Positions 7,784-15,957 of a stretch of 64,000 nt of DNA are shown piece after piece. The DNA comes from Erythrobacter litoralis HTCC2594 (GTDB taxonomy: Bacteria; Pseudomonadota; Alphaproteobacteria; Sphingomonadales; Sphingomonadaceae). The position numbers and the translations under genes were made by a program. Position 1 is the first letter of the stretch; each line of letters begins with the position of its first letter. Below the pieces are notes generated by a model. It saw nothing but the letters and a program-made list of their open reading frames with translations, was not told the origin of the DNA and did no database searches. The stretch lies in contig NC_007722.1 in assembly GCF_000013005.1 (NCBI RefSeq), positions 2,609,501 to 2,673,500 on the forward strand. Direction: 5' to 3'.

Positions 7784-8616
7784 ATCGGCTTCTCCCCGGG
7801 CTTGACCCGCGCATGGCGTTCGTTGTGCAAACGGATCACAGCGGCGGCGGTTTCCTCGATCGAGCGCCGCGTCACGTCGATCACCGGCCAGTTGTTGTCC
7901 GAAAACAGCCGCCGCGCGAATTTGACCTCTTCGGTCACCCGGTCCTTTTCGACATAGGATGTCTCGGCCTGCTCGTTGAGAGTCAGCAGGCGGTTGCGGC
8001 GGATCTGCACCAGCCGCTCGGGCGCGGTGGTCAGCCCGACCACCATCGGGTTTTTCAGCTCGTAGAGCGCCGGCGGCGGCGGGCTTTCCATGACCAGCGG
8101 AATATTGGCGACCTTGTACCCGCGATTGGCAAGATAGATGCTGGTGGGCGTTTTCGAAGATCGCGACACGCCGGCCAGCACGATATCGGCTTCCTCCCAG
8201 TTCTCCCAGCCGACCCCGTCGTCATGCGCGATGGTGAACTGGATCGCTTCGACGCGCTTGAAATAGGCCTCGTCCATCTTGTGCTGGCGACCGGGCCTGC
8301 CGTGCGCTTCCTGGCCGAGCTGCACTTCGAGCGCGGCAGTCACTTCGTCGAGCGCGTCGACGGCCGGCAGCGACAGGCGACGACAATGATCGCGCAGCGC
8401 CCGGCGCGTTTCGGCATTGACCAGCGTGAACAGCACCAGGCCGGGATTGTTGCTCAGTTCCGGCACGATGCGCTCGAGATGCTGGCGCGAGCGGACCATC
8501 GGCCAGAAATGCCGCACCACGTCGGCATTCTCGAACTGCGCCAGCGCCGCCTTGGCGATCATTTCCAGCGTCTCGCCGGTGGAGTCCGAGAGCAGGTGCA
8601 GGTGGATGCGTTTCAT
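7780..8616 (-). CDS. Pyruvate,phosphate dikinase / PEP synthase regulatory kinase-phosphatase (DUF299)
   Basis: A 278-residue bifunctional serine/threonine kinase and pyrophosphorylase that inactivates and reactivates PPDK or PEP synthase by (de)phosphorylation. The N-terminal IHLHLLSDSTGETLEMIAKA is typical, and the P-loop is LAGVSRSSKTPTSIYLANRG at about residues 148-167. Which dikinase it controls cannot be decided, as neither is in the window. The ATG at 8616 has a GGAG 5 nt upstream. It is the first gene of the leftward ppsR-maf-aroE-coaE string and borders the presumed replication origin, as its homologue does in Caulobacter and Rickettsia. Confidence 0.9.
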   Translation of the reverse strand: MKRIHLHLLSDSTGETLEMIAKAALAQFENADVVRHFWPMVRSRQHLERIVPELSNNPGLVLFTLVNAETRRALRDHCRRLSLPAVDALDEVTAALEVQLGQEAHGRPGRQHKMDEAYFKRVEAIQFTIAHDDGVGWENWEEADIVLAGVSRSSKTPTSIYLANRGYKVANIPLVMESPPPPALYELKNPMVVGLTTAPERLVQIRRNRLLTLNEQAETSYVEKDRVTEEVKFARRLFSDNNWPVIDVTRRSIEETAAAVIRLHNERHARVKPGEKPI

Positions 8617-8639
8617 GCGCTCCACGCCCTATCGGCGCC

Positions 8640-8648
8640 TGTGGAGAA
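8640..8648 (-). promoter_or_regulatory. DnaA-box-like site
   Basis: TGTGGAGAA on the plus strand, i.e. TTCTCCACA on the minus strand, one mismatch to the consensus TTATCCACA. It is the best match in the candidate origin. Confidence 0.5.
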
Positions 8649-8678
8649 AGCCCAGCATAAACCACGGGAGGAAACCGC

Positions 8679-8770
8679 GGACAGGCTGGGGACACGATTC
8701 CATGCCCGCTACCAGCCGATTCGGGCCTGCGGATACCAACACAAGGCGCGGCTTTTGGACAGGCTGGGGA
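8679..8770. repeat. 14-nt direct repeat pair in candidate origin
   Basis: GGACAGGCTGGGGA occurs exactly at 8679-8692 and again at 8757-8770, 78 bp apart. Iterons of this kind are common protein-binding sites in origins; the binding factor here is unknown. Confidence 0.6.
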
Positions 8771-8940
8771 AAGGCGGGATAAGAATCCTTTGACTCCCGT
8801 TTCATGCAGAGTCGCACACGATGATGGGACTGGCATCGACGGGAGAATTCGGGCAGGCGCCGCTTGTGCCCGCTTTCCACAGGGCCAACAGACTCCATCA
8901 TCTCTTTATAAATACTATTTATTGATTGGATTCTTTCCCG

Positions 8941-9966
8941 ATGCCCGGTCTTCTTCTCGACACGCTGAACAGAACGCGAAGCGATCGCGTGCCGCTGTGG
9001 CTCATGCGCCAGGCCGGGCGTTACCTGCCGGAATATCGCGAGCTGCGGGCGCGGAAGGGCGGCTTTCTCGAGCTGGTCTATGACAGCGAAGCGGCCCGCG
9101 AAGTCACGCTGCAGCCGATCCGCCGCTTCGGCTTCGACGGGGCGATCCTGTTTTCCGATATCCTGATCGTGCCTCATGCGCTGGGCCAGAAGCTCGAATT
9201 CCTGGCCGGTGAAGGTCCGCATCTCTCGCCGCGGCTGGCCGATGCCGAGCTGGAGGCACTCAGCACGGTCCCTGAGCGTCTGGATGCGATCTACGAGACG
9301 GTGCGCCAGGTCCGTGCGGCCCTCGATCCCGAGACCACTTTGCTGGGCTTTGCAGGCAGCCCCTGGACCGTCGCGACCTACATGGTGGCGGGCGAGGGCA
9401 GCCGCGACCAGCAGGCTGCGCGTTCGATGGCCTATACCGATCCGGGCAAATTGCAGGCGATCGTCGATGCGATCATCGACCTCACCGTCGAGTATCTTGT
9501 CGGCCAGATCGATGCCGGAGCCGAGGCCGTGCAGCTGTTCGACAGCTGGGCTGGGAGCCTCGCCCCCGACCAGTTCGAGCGCTGGGTGATCGCGCCCAAT
9601 GCCGCAATCGTGCGCCGCCTGAAGGAAGCGCGGCCCGATGCGCTGGTGATCGGCTTTCCCAAGGGGGCAGGGGCCAAGCTCTCGGCTTATGCCGCCGGGA
9701 CCGGCGTCGATGCCATCGCGCTCGACGAGACGATCGATCCGGCCTGGGCGCATACGGTATTGCCCGATGGCATGCCGGTGCAGGGCAATCTCGATCCGCT
9801 CCAGATCCTTGCCGGCGGCGATGCCATGGTCGAGCGGACTAAGGCTATCCTCGGCGCGCTGGCCGACCGGCCGCATGTCTTCAATCTGGGTCACGGGATC
9901 GACAAGCACACGCCCATCGGACACGTCGAACGGCTGGTGGATACAGTTCGCAATTGGCAGCGCTGA
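8941..9966 (+). CDS. hemE: Uroporphyrinogen decarboxylase
   Basis: Converts uroporphyrinogen III to coproporphyrinogen III in haem synthesis. The 341-residue length is normal. The signature RQAGRYLPEYRELR lies near residue 23, DILIVPHALGQ carries the catalytic Asp region, and GFAGSPWTVATYMVAGEGS and HVFNLGHGIDKHTPI are conserved. The ATG at 8941 is preferred over an in-frame TTG at 8926. No strong ribosome-binding site is seen. It heads a rightward hemE-hemJ pair directly next to the candidate origin. Confidence 0.95.
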   Translation: MPGLLLDTLNRTRSDRVPLWLMRQAGRYLPEYRELRARKGGFLELVYDSEAAREVTLQPIRRFGFDGAILFSDILIVPHALGQKLEFLAGEGPHLSPRLADAELEALSTVPERLDAIYETVRQVRAALDPETTLLGFAGSPWTVATYMVAGEGSRDQQAARSMAYTDPGKLQAIVDAIIDLTVEYLVGQIDAGAEAVQLFDSWAGSLAPDQFERWVIAPNAAIVRRLKEARPDALVIGFPKGAGAKLSAYAAGTGVDAIALDETIDPAWAHTVLPDGMPVQGNLDPLQILAGGDAMVERTKAILGALADRPHVFNLGHGIDKHTPIGHVERLVDTVRNWQR

Positions 9967-9988
9967 CCGCGCTCGCTAGGTGGGGCCC

Positions 9989-10432
9989 ATGCAGGAATTC
10001 CTTTCGATGACCTATTACTGGCTCAAGGCCGGGCACATCATCTTCATGATCTTCTGGATGGCAGGCCTGTTCATCCTGCCGCGGCAGATGGTCTATATGC
10101 ATGCCTCTACCGCGGGCTCCGATGAAGAGGCGCTGTGGGCCGAGCGGACGCAAACGCTGTCGAAAGTCATCCTGATCCCCAGCATCGTCCTGGTCTGGGT
10201 GCTCGGCCTTGCCCTGGCGTTCACCATCGGCGCCTGGACGCAGGGCTGGTTTCACGCCAAGCTGCTGCTGGTCCTGCTGCTGAGCGGCTATCACGGCTGG
10301 ATGAGCGCCAGTGCCAAGAAAATGGCGCGCGGCGAGCGGCCGATTCCGGAAAAGCGCCTGCGGATGCTCAACGAAGTGCCCGCCATCGTCGCGATCCTCA
10401 CGGTCATCCTCGTGATCGTCAAACCGTTCTGA
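9989..10432 (+). CDS. hemJ: Protoporphyrinogen IX oxidase HemJ
   Basis: A 147-residue inner-membrane protein of the UPF0093/HemJ family. It replaces HemG or HemY for oxidising protoporphyrinogen IX. Four hydrophobic segments are visible (about residues 8-28, 58-78, 82-102 and 124-146). The family's essential His is in KAGHIIFMIFWMAGLFILPR near the N-terminus, and the essential Lys is in FHAKLLLVLLLSGYHGW. An in-frame GTG three codons upstream (9980) is a possible alternative start. It lies 22 bp after hemE, so two haem steps are co-transcribed. Confidence 0.9.
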   Translation: MQEFLSMTYYWLKAGHIIFMIFWMAGLFILPRQMVYMHASTAGSDEEALWAERTQTLSKVILIPSIVLVWVLGLALAFTIGAWTQGWFHAKLLLVLLLSGYHGWMSASAKKMARGERPIPEKRLRMLNEVPAIVAILTVILVIVKPF

Positions 10433-10460
10433 TTCCGGCAACGAGCCGCACAATCGCCGA

Positions 10461-10489
10461 TTGACGCTCGCCCGGCGCGCGCCTATTTC
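10461..10489 (+). promoter_or_regulatory. Possible rho promoter
   Basis: TTGACG (10461-10466) and TATTTC (10484-10489) are separated by 17 nt, a reasonable sigma-70-like pair about 145 bp before the rho start. The remaining leader would contain a palindromic repeat copy. This is weak evidence from spacing alone. Confidence 0.3.
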
Positions 10490-10555
10490 AACGTCCTTCT
10501 GGCCACGCCTGCGCGTCCATAGCGTTGGCATTAGCATCGTAAAGCTTTCCCCAAG

Positions 10556-10580
10556 CCTGTCCTGAGCCCAGTCGAAGGAC
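10556..10580. repeat. Palindromic repeat copy 3 in rho leader
   Basis: CCTGTCCTGAGCCCAGTCGA followed by AGGAC, a diverged copy of the CCTGAGC(C/T)TGTCGAAGG element, lies 54 bp before the rho start codon and so probably within its untranslated leader. Confidence 0.5.
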
Positions 10581-10633
10581 CCGATGAGACCGGCCGGCTA
10601 TTTTCCAATTCCTTCCATTTCTGGAAACGACGA

Positions 10634-11899
10634 ATGCATCTCAGAGATCTCAAAGAGAAAACCCCGGCCGAGCTTGTCTCGATGGCCGAAGAACTGGGCG
10701 TCGAAGGCGCCAGCACCATGCGCCGGCAGGACTTGCTGTTCAGCATCCTGCGCGAGCTTGCAGAGGACGAAGAATACGAAGAACAGATCATGGGTATCGG
10801 CACCATCGAGGTGCTGCAGGACGGCTTCGGCTTCCTGCGTTCGCCCGAGGCGAACTATCTGGCCGGGCCGGACGATATCTATGTTTCCCCCAACCAGATC
10901 CGCAAATGGGGCCTGCGTACCGGTGACACCGTCGAAGGTGAAATCCGCGCGCCCAACGAGGGCGAACGCTATTTCGCGCTGACCAGCCTGAAAACGGTCA
11001 ATTTCGATGAGCCGGATGCCGTGCGCCGCCGGACCAATTTCGATAACCTCACGCCGCTCTATCCGGACCAGAAGCTGTCGCTCGATACGCTCGACCCGAC
11101 GGTGAAGGACAAGTCGGCCCGCGTGATCGACATCATTTCACCGCAGGGCAAGGGCCAGCGCGCGTTGATCGTCGCCCCGCCGCGTACGGGTAAGACCGTA
11201 CTGCTGCAGAATATCGCCAAGGCGATTACCGACAATCACCCTGAAGTCTTCCTGCTGGTTCTGCTCGTCGACGAGCGGCCCGAGGAAGTCACCGACATGC
11301 AGCGCAGCGTAAAGGGCGAAGTCATTTCCTCGACCTTCGACGAGCCGGCCAACCGCCACGTCCAGGTCGCCGAGATGGTGATCGAGAAGGCCAAGCGCCT
11401 CGTCGAGCACAAGCACGATGTCGTCATCCTGCTCGATTCGATCACGCGCCTCGGCCGTGCCTACAACACCGTGGTGCCGAGCTCGGGCAAGGTCCTGACC
11501 GGCGGTGTCGATGCCAATGCGCTCCAGCGCCCGAAGCGCTTCTTCGGTGCCGCGCGTAACATCGAGGAAGGCGGCTCGCTCTCGATCATCGCCACCGCGC
11601 TGATCGATACCGGCAGTCGCATGGACGAGGTTATCTTCGAGGAATTCAAGGGCACGGGTAACAGCGAAATCGTGCTCGACCGCAAGGTCGCCGACAAGCG
11701 CATCTTCCCAGCATTGGATGTCGGCAAGTCCGGCACCCGCAAGGAAGAGCTGCTGGTCGAGAAGGACAAGCTCTCCAAGATGTGGGTCCTGCGCCGTATC
11801 CTCATGCAGATGGGCACGATCGACGCCATGGAATTCTTGCTCGACAAGATGAAGGATTCCAAGACCAACGAAGACTTCTTCGAGACGATGAACCAGTAA
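10634..11899 (+). CDS. rho: Transcription termination factor Rho
   Basis: A hexameric RNA-dependent ATPase/helicase of 421 residues. The N-terminal Rho_N domain starts [20 protein letters not shown]. The RNA-binding fold has [20 protein letters not shown] (RNP1-like), the Walker A is [12 protein letters not shown], the Walker B is [16 protein letters not shown], and the R-loop/Q-loop region is intact. It is the usual alphaproteobacterial length, without large insertions. The 201-bp leader may allow autoregulation, as known for rho in other bacteria. It lies downstream of hemJ, in the conserved hemE-hemJ-rho-mnmE order. Confidence 0.96.
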   Translation: MHLRDLKEKTPAELVSMAEELGVEGASTMRRQDLLFSILRELAEDEEYEEQIMGIGTIEVLQDGFGFLRSPEANYLAGPDDIYVSPNQIRKWGLRTGDTVEGEIRAPNEGERYFALTSLKTVNFDEPDAVRRRTNFDNLTPLYPDQKLSLDTLDPTVKDKSARVIDIISPQGKGQRALIVAPPRTGKTVLLQNIAKAITDNHPEVFLLVLLVDERPEEVTDMQRSVKGEVISSTFDEPANRHVQVAEMVIEKAKRLVEHKHDVVILLDSITRLGRAYNTVVPSSGKVLTGGVDANALQRPKRFFGAARNIEEGGSLSIIATALIDTGSRMDEVIFEEFKGTGNSEIVLDRKVADKRIFPALDVGKSGTRKEELLVEKDKLSKMWVLRRILMQMGTIDAMEFLLDKMKDSKTNEDFFETMNQ

Positions 11900-11915
11900 T
11901 CCGGGAACCAGCAAG

Positions 11916-12449
11916 GTGTCCGAACCCGCACCCCGCCGCATCGCTATTACGGGTGCGCCGGGGGCGGGAAAGTCCACTCTGCTGCACGCGCTCGGGGATC
12001 GCGGCTGGCTGGTCGTGCCCGAGGCTGCGCGCACCATTTTGCAGCGACCGGGCGGAATGGAGCTGCGCGCTGATGATCCAGACGGCTTCGCCATGGCGAT
12101 GCTGGAGATGGACCGCGCGGCGTTCGAGGCAGTCCAGCCCGGTCAGACGGTCATCTTCGATCGCGGTTTCTGCGATATCGTCGCGTTCCTGCGGATCGAG
12201 GGGCGGGCGGCGATGCCTGAAGTCGATGCGGCGTGCCGGAAATTGCGATTCGACTGCGTGCTGCGAGCGCCTGCGTGGAAAGACATCTATCGGCAGGACG
12301 CCGAACGCATCCAGACTTGGGAGCAGGCGGTCGAAAGCGATCGGCAGAATTTACAGGCGTGGCGCGACTATGGCTACGTGCCGGTGGATTTGCCTTTGGC
12401 CGATGTCGAGGAAAGGGTGCGCGCGGTCGAAGCCCTGCTGAACCGCTAG
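11916..12449 (+). CDS. AAA_28-type P-loop NTPase
   Basis: A 177-residue single-domain P-loop protein. Walker A is IAITGAPGAGKSTLLHAL (residues 9-26). The motif FDRGFCDIVAFLR at about 87 resembles the DRG motif of NadR/Ttd14-like nucleotide or nucleoside kinases (AAA_28). No other domain is present. The substrate is unknown; a small-molecule kinase is the likeliest guess. It starts at GTG 11916, 16 nt after the rho stop, so it is probably co-transcribed with rho. Confidence 0.72.
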   Translation: MSEPAPRRIAITGAPGAGKSTLLHALGDRGWLVVPEAARTILQRPGGMELRADDPDGFAMAMLEMDRAAFEAVQPGQTVIFDRGFCDIVAFLRIEGRAAMPEVDAACRKLRFDCVLRAPAWKDIYRQDAERIQTWEQAVESDRQNLQAWRDYGYVPVDLPLADVEERVRAVEALLNR

Positions 12450-12507
12450 GCTTCTGCGCCAAGCGAAATCGCTTCATGTTGCATATTTTTCACGCTAGCT
12501 GAGCGCA

Positions 12508-13926
12508 ATGACTACGATCGCGGTCTCCGATCTCGGGCGCATTGCCTCGCACCTGGTGCTCGACCAGTTGCGCGAAGGGATCATCGTCACCGACGCCGCC
12601 GGATCGATCGAATATGTCAATGACGCCGCGCGCGCAATGCACGGGGTGGCCGAGCTCGATGTCGAGCCGGAAAACTATGCGGACTGCTACCACCTCTTCA
12701 CGCTGGACGGGAAACCACATCCGTTCAAGGACTTGCCGCTGTCTCGGGCAGTCGGCGGCGAAACCGTGACCGATGCACAATGGCTGATCAAGCGCCCCGA
12801 TGGCAGCACGGTCCACGCGGTCGGCTCGGCCAAGCCGTTGGTCGGCGAAGACGGTGTGCAGATCGGTGCGGTTCTCACTATCCGCGACGAAAGCGAAAAA
12901 TATGCCGCCCGTGCCGAGTTGCGCGAAAGTGAGGAAACCGTCCGCGCATTTTTCGAAACTGCGGGGATCTACACCGCCGTGGTCGATATCGAGGATGATG
13001 ATTTTGCGCTGGTGATGGGCAATGCCCGTATGGCTGCGGCTTTCGGCATCGACGAATTGCGCGGACAATCGGCGCGCGAGGTGCTGGGCGAAGTGACGGT
13101 CGAGGCGATCCTTCCGCAATTGCGTGTAGCACAACAGGCCGAGGATCCGACCGTGATGGAATATCCCTGGACCGCTGATGGCAGCCATCGCTGGTTCGTG
13201 GCAACGATCACGCGCATGCGGGATTCGGACAAGCGCCTGTTTATCGCGTCGCTCGATATCACCGAGCGCAAGAACACCGAACGGGCGCTCGCCGCGGCGC
13301 TGGAGAGCAAGGATGTGCTGCTCCACGAGGTCAATCACCGGGTCAAGAACAGCCTGCAGATCATCACCTCGCTGCTGACGCTGCAATCGCGCACGGCGGA
13401 CGAGCAACTGGCCGTGCCGCTGCGCGAAGCGATCGGGCGGGTCGAGACCGTCGCCCGGGTGCACGAGCGGCTCTACAGCACCAGCTCGCACGACCGGGTG
13501 GAGATTACCGGCTACCTCGAGGACCTGTTGACGCATGTAGTGGGTAGCCTGGGTGGCCGCGAAGGCGTGCAGTTCGTGTTCGAACACCGCGGCGGCGAGG
13601 TCGAGCTCAAGGTCGAGCATTCGGTCCCGTTGGCGCTGATCCTGGTCGAGATGGCGATGAATGCTGCCAAATATGCGTTTCCCGACGGCAGGAGCGGCAC
13701 GGTGTCGGTGGCGATCGCAATCGATGCCGAAACGCTCGAGCTCACCGTTGGCGACGACGGTGTCGGGCTGAAGGAAGCGCCCGAGGCCGTCGGCAGCGGA
13801 TTGGGCCAGCGAATCGTCCGCGCGCTGGCGGCGCAGCTCAACGCCGATACCGGCTATGTCGAGCGCGAATGCGGCACGCTGTTCCGTCTGTCGATGGCGC
13901 TGCCGCCGGATGCGCGACCGCAGTAG
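12508..13926 (+). CDS. PAS-domain sensor histidine kinase (HisKA_2 type)
   Basis: A 472-residue soluble kinase without membrane segments. Two PAS-like domains cover about residues 10-125 (QLREGIIVTDAAGSIEYVND) and 140-255 (ending ASLDITERKNTERALAAAL). The HisKA_2 dimerisation domain has the phospho-acceptor His in LLHEVNHRVKNSLQII (about 275). The C-terminal HATPase has NAAKYAFPDGRSG (N box), VGDDGVGL and GSGLGQRIV. The family often works in general stress or light signalling with a phosphorelay partner. No response regulator or anti-sigma gene is nearby, so it is an orphan. Stimulus unknown. Confidence 0.85.
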   Translation: MTTIAVSDLGRIASHLVLDQLREGIIVTDAAGSIEYVNDAARAMHGVAELDVEPENYADCYHLFTLDGKPHPFKDLPLSRAVGGETVTDAQWLIKRPDGSTVHAVGSAKPLVGEDGVQIGAVLTIRDESEKYAARAELRESEETVRAFFETAGIYTAVVDIEDDDFALVMGNARMAAAFGIDELRGQSAREVLGEVTVEAILPQLRVAQQAEDPTVMEYPWTADGSHRWFVATITRMRDSDKRLFIASLDITERKNTERALAAALESKDVLLHEVNHRVKNSLQIITSLLTLQSRTADEQLAVPLREAIGRVETVARVHERLYSTSSHDRVEITGYLEDLLTHVVGSLGGREGVQFVFEHRGGEVELKVEHSVPLALILVEMAMNAAKYAFPDGRSGTVSVAIAIDAETLELTVGDDGVGLKEAPEAVGSGLGQRIVRALAAQLNADTGYVERECGTLFRLSMALPPDARPQ

Positions 13927-13963
13927 GTGACCGAAGGCGGCGTTCGCTGCGAAGCGCGCAGCG

Positions 13964-14368
13964 TCAAACCTTCTGCTTCTCCAGCATCGCGGCCATCTGC
14001 TCCCACACCTTGTTCACGGCCTTTAGCGGCCGGACCATGACCTTGAAATCGGTGATCATGCCGTCCTCGTCGAACGTCATCAGGTCGATACCGTTGACGT
14101 GGATGCCGTCCATCGTGGTGGTAAATTCCAGCAGAGCGTGATTGCCGTCGGCCATCTCTCGCACATATTGGAAATCGCCCTGGCCGAGCGTACCCGCTGC
14201 GGCCATCAGATAGGCGGTGACGATAGGGCGACCACGCTGCGGTGTGTGCACGACGGGTGAGTGGAAGACGCAATCCTCATGCAGCACCTGCTTCAGCCCC
14301 TCGGCGGAACCTTCGTGGTTCTCCATGTAATCGTGCCACTTGGCGAGTCCGGGATTGGTACTGGTCAT
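13964..14368 (-). CDS. SnoaL-like / NTF2-fold protein
   Basis: A 134-residue protein with the cystatin-like alpha+beta barrel pattern of the SnoaL/NTF2 superfamily: WHDYMENHEGSAEGLKQVL, DCVFHSPVVHTPQRGR, LLEFTTTMDGIHVNGIDLM and a C-terminal helix. Members are small isomerases, cyclases or ligand-binding proteins, and no specific activity can be assigned. Its ATG overlaps the stop of the upstream FMN enzyme gene (ATGA), and an AGGAG site is embedded in that gene's last codons. It is the last gene of a three-gene leftward operon and is convergent with the histidine kinase. Confidence 0.72.
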   Translation of the reverse strand: MTSTNPGLAKWHDYMENHEGSAEGLKQVLHEDCVFHSPVVHTPQRGRPIVTAYLMAAAGTLGQGDFQYVREMADGNHALLEFTTTMDGIHVNGIDLMTFDEDGMITDFKVMVRPLKAVNKVWEQMAAMLEKQKV

Positions 14369-15945
14369 GATACTCTCCTGAAACTGTCGGGGCGGGCGGC
14401 GGCCCAGTGATGCGCGATACGGGTGCTCGCCGGGTCCAGCTTGAGCGCGTCAGGCTCGATAAATGCATAAATCCGGTCGATCGCGTCGGAACGCGCGCCG
14501 TTCACCCTCTCGCGCATGTCGCGTGGCTCGATCTCCCACGGCGATTGCAGGCCCATGGCGATGGTGATCTCGCGCAACGAGCGCAGCGTCTCGCGCTGGA
14601 AGCGGGCGACTCGCGGCGCCTTGTCCTCCACGACCAGCCCGCGCTGCCGCCATGCGACCTGAGTCGCGACGCCGGTCGGACAATGCCCGGTGTGGCACTC
14701 CATCGATTGCACGCATCCGAGCGCGAACATGAAAGGCCGCGCGGCATTGCAGCAATCGGCGCCGATGGCGAAGGCCTTGGCCATGCCGGCACCCGAATGG
14801 ATTTTGCCCGAGGCGGCGATCTTCACGCGGTCCTTGAAACCGGTGCCGACGAGCATGTTGCGGACCCAGACCTGCCCTTCGCGCAGCGGCATTCCGACGC
14901 TGTTGGACAGTTCCAGCGGAGCAGCGCCCGTGCCGCCCTCCGCGCCGTCGACGGTAATGAAATCCGGATGCAGGCCGGTCTCCAGCATGGCCTTGCCGAT
15001 CGCCATGATCTCGTGCGGCTGGCCGACGCACAGCTTGATGCCGACGGGCTTGCCGCCGGACAGTTCGCGCAATTCGGTCAGCCATTCGAGCATTTCGATC
15101 GGCGTGGCGAAGGTCGAATGCGCGGCGGGTGAATTGACCGTCTCCCCCACCGGCACTCCGCGCGCCTCGGCGATTTCCCTGGTGACTTTCTCGCCCGGCA
15201 ACACCCCGCCATGGCCCGGCTTGGCGCCCTGGCTGAGCTTGACCTCGATCATCTTGACTTGGTCGCTCGCGGCGTTGTCTGCGAACTGCGCGGCATCGAA
15301 ACCGCCGTCCTTCGCACGGCATCCGAAATAGCCGCTGCCCAGTTCCCAGATCAGGTCGCCGCCATGCATGCGGTGATAGCGGCTGATGCTGCCTTCGCCG
15401 GTATTGTGCGCGAAATTGCCCTGCGCCGCCCCGGCATTGAGCGCTTCGATCGCGCGCGCCGAGAGCGAGCCGAAGCTCATGGCGGAGATATTCAGCAGCG
15501 AGGAGGAATAAGGCCGCTTGCAGGTGCTCTCACCGAACGTCAGCCGCCATTCCTCGGGCACGCTCTCGTCGGGCACGATGGAGTGGCTCATCCATTCGTA
15601 TTCGTCCGAATAGACATCGAGCTCGGTGCCCATCGGATGCTTGTCGAGATCGCCCTTGGCCCGCGCATAGACCAGCGCCCGCGCCTGGTGGCTGAAGGGC
15701 CGCCCTTCGAGATCGCCTTCGACGAAGTAGGACTGCGCAAACGGGCGCAAATCCTCCATCAGCCAGCGAATCCGCGCGATCAGCGGATAGTTCCGCCGAA
15801 GCGTATGATGGGTCTGGAAAAAATCCCAAAGCGCGAGCAGCGTGAGCGGCCCCAGAATCACCAGCGCCCAGGGTAGCAGCAACCCCGCCAAGCCGCTCAG
15901 CGCCAGCAGCGCCAGCGGAATGACATAGCGCCAGTAGAGCGTCAT
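14365..15945 (-). CDS. Glutamate-synthase-family FMN-binding protein
   Basis: A 526-residue protein. Two hydrophobic helices at residues 5-45 (VIPLALLALSGLAGLLLPWALVI, shown in part) anchor a large glu_synthase-type (beta/alpha)8 FMN domain from about residue 90. Clear matches are LLNISAMSFGSLS, KPGHGGVLPGEKV, DFITVDGAEGGTGAAP, and a cysteine-rich loop GCVQSMECHTGHCPTGVATQ similar to the 3Fe-4S site of GltB. It lacks the amidotransferase and gltX domains, so it is not a normal glutamate synthase. Such stand-alone proteins are widespread and their reaction is not established. It lies 12 bp after a dienelactone-hydrolase gene. Confidence 0.82.
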   Translation of the reverse strand: MTLYWRYVIPLALLALSGLAGLLLPWALVILGPLTLLALWDFFQTHHTLRRNYPLIARIRWLMEDLRPFAQSYFVEGDLEGRPFSHQARALVYARAKGDLDKHPMGTELDVYSDEYEWMSHSIVPDESVPEEWRLTFGESTCKRPYSSSLLNISAMSFGSLSARAIEALNAGAAQGNFAHNTGEGSISRYHRMHGGDLIWELGSGYFGCRAKDGGFDAAQFADNAASDQVKMIEVKLSQGAKPGHGGVLPGEKVTREIAEARGVPVGETVNSPAAHSTFATPIEMLEWLTELRELSGGKPVGIKLCVGQPHEIMAIGKAMLETGLHPDFITVDGAEGGTGAAPLELSNSVGMPLREGQVWVRNMLVGTGFKDRVKIAASGKIHSGAGMAKAFAIGADCCNAARPFMFALGCVQSMECHTGHCPTGVATQVAWRQRGLVVEDKAPRVARFQRETLRSLREITIAMGLQSPWEIEPRDMRERVNGARSDAIDRIYAFIEPDALKLDPASTRIAHHWAAARPDSFRRVS

Positions 15946-15957
15946 GCGGCGTGCGCC

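Larger units (their letters stand above)
8617..8940. other. Probable chromosomal replication origin (oriC) region
   Basis: A 324-bp non-coding stretch between ppsR and hemE, the same gene pair that flanks the Caulobacter and Rickettsia origins. Seen directly: DnaA-box-like 9-mers TGTGGAGAA (8640-8648, 8/9 to TGTGGATAA), TGCGGATAC (8728-8736, 7/9) and CTTTCCACA (8873-8881, 7/9). There are seven GANTC methylation sites (8696, 8718, 8783, 8792, 8809, 8891, 8929), against about one expected by chance. An AT-rich patch at 8901-8935 could be the unwinding element. A 14-nt direct repeat lies at 8679 and 8757. Genes run away from the region on both sides. The parS sites lie 8-12 kb away. I found no CtrA-type TTAA-N7-TTAA site. 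The hemE and ppsR promoters must also lie here. Confidence 0.7.

Noticed and set aside
8617..8940. CtrA boxes (TTAA-N7-TTAA) in the candidate origin
   Set aside because: No TTAA occurs in this stretch, so Caulobacter-style CtrA control of the origin is not supported.
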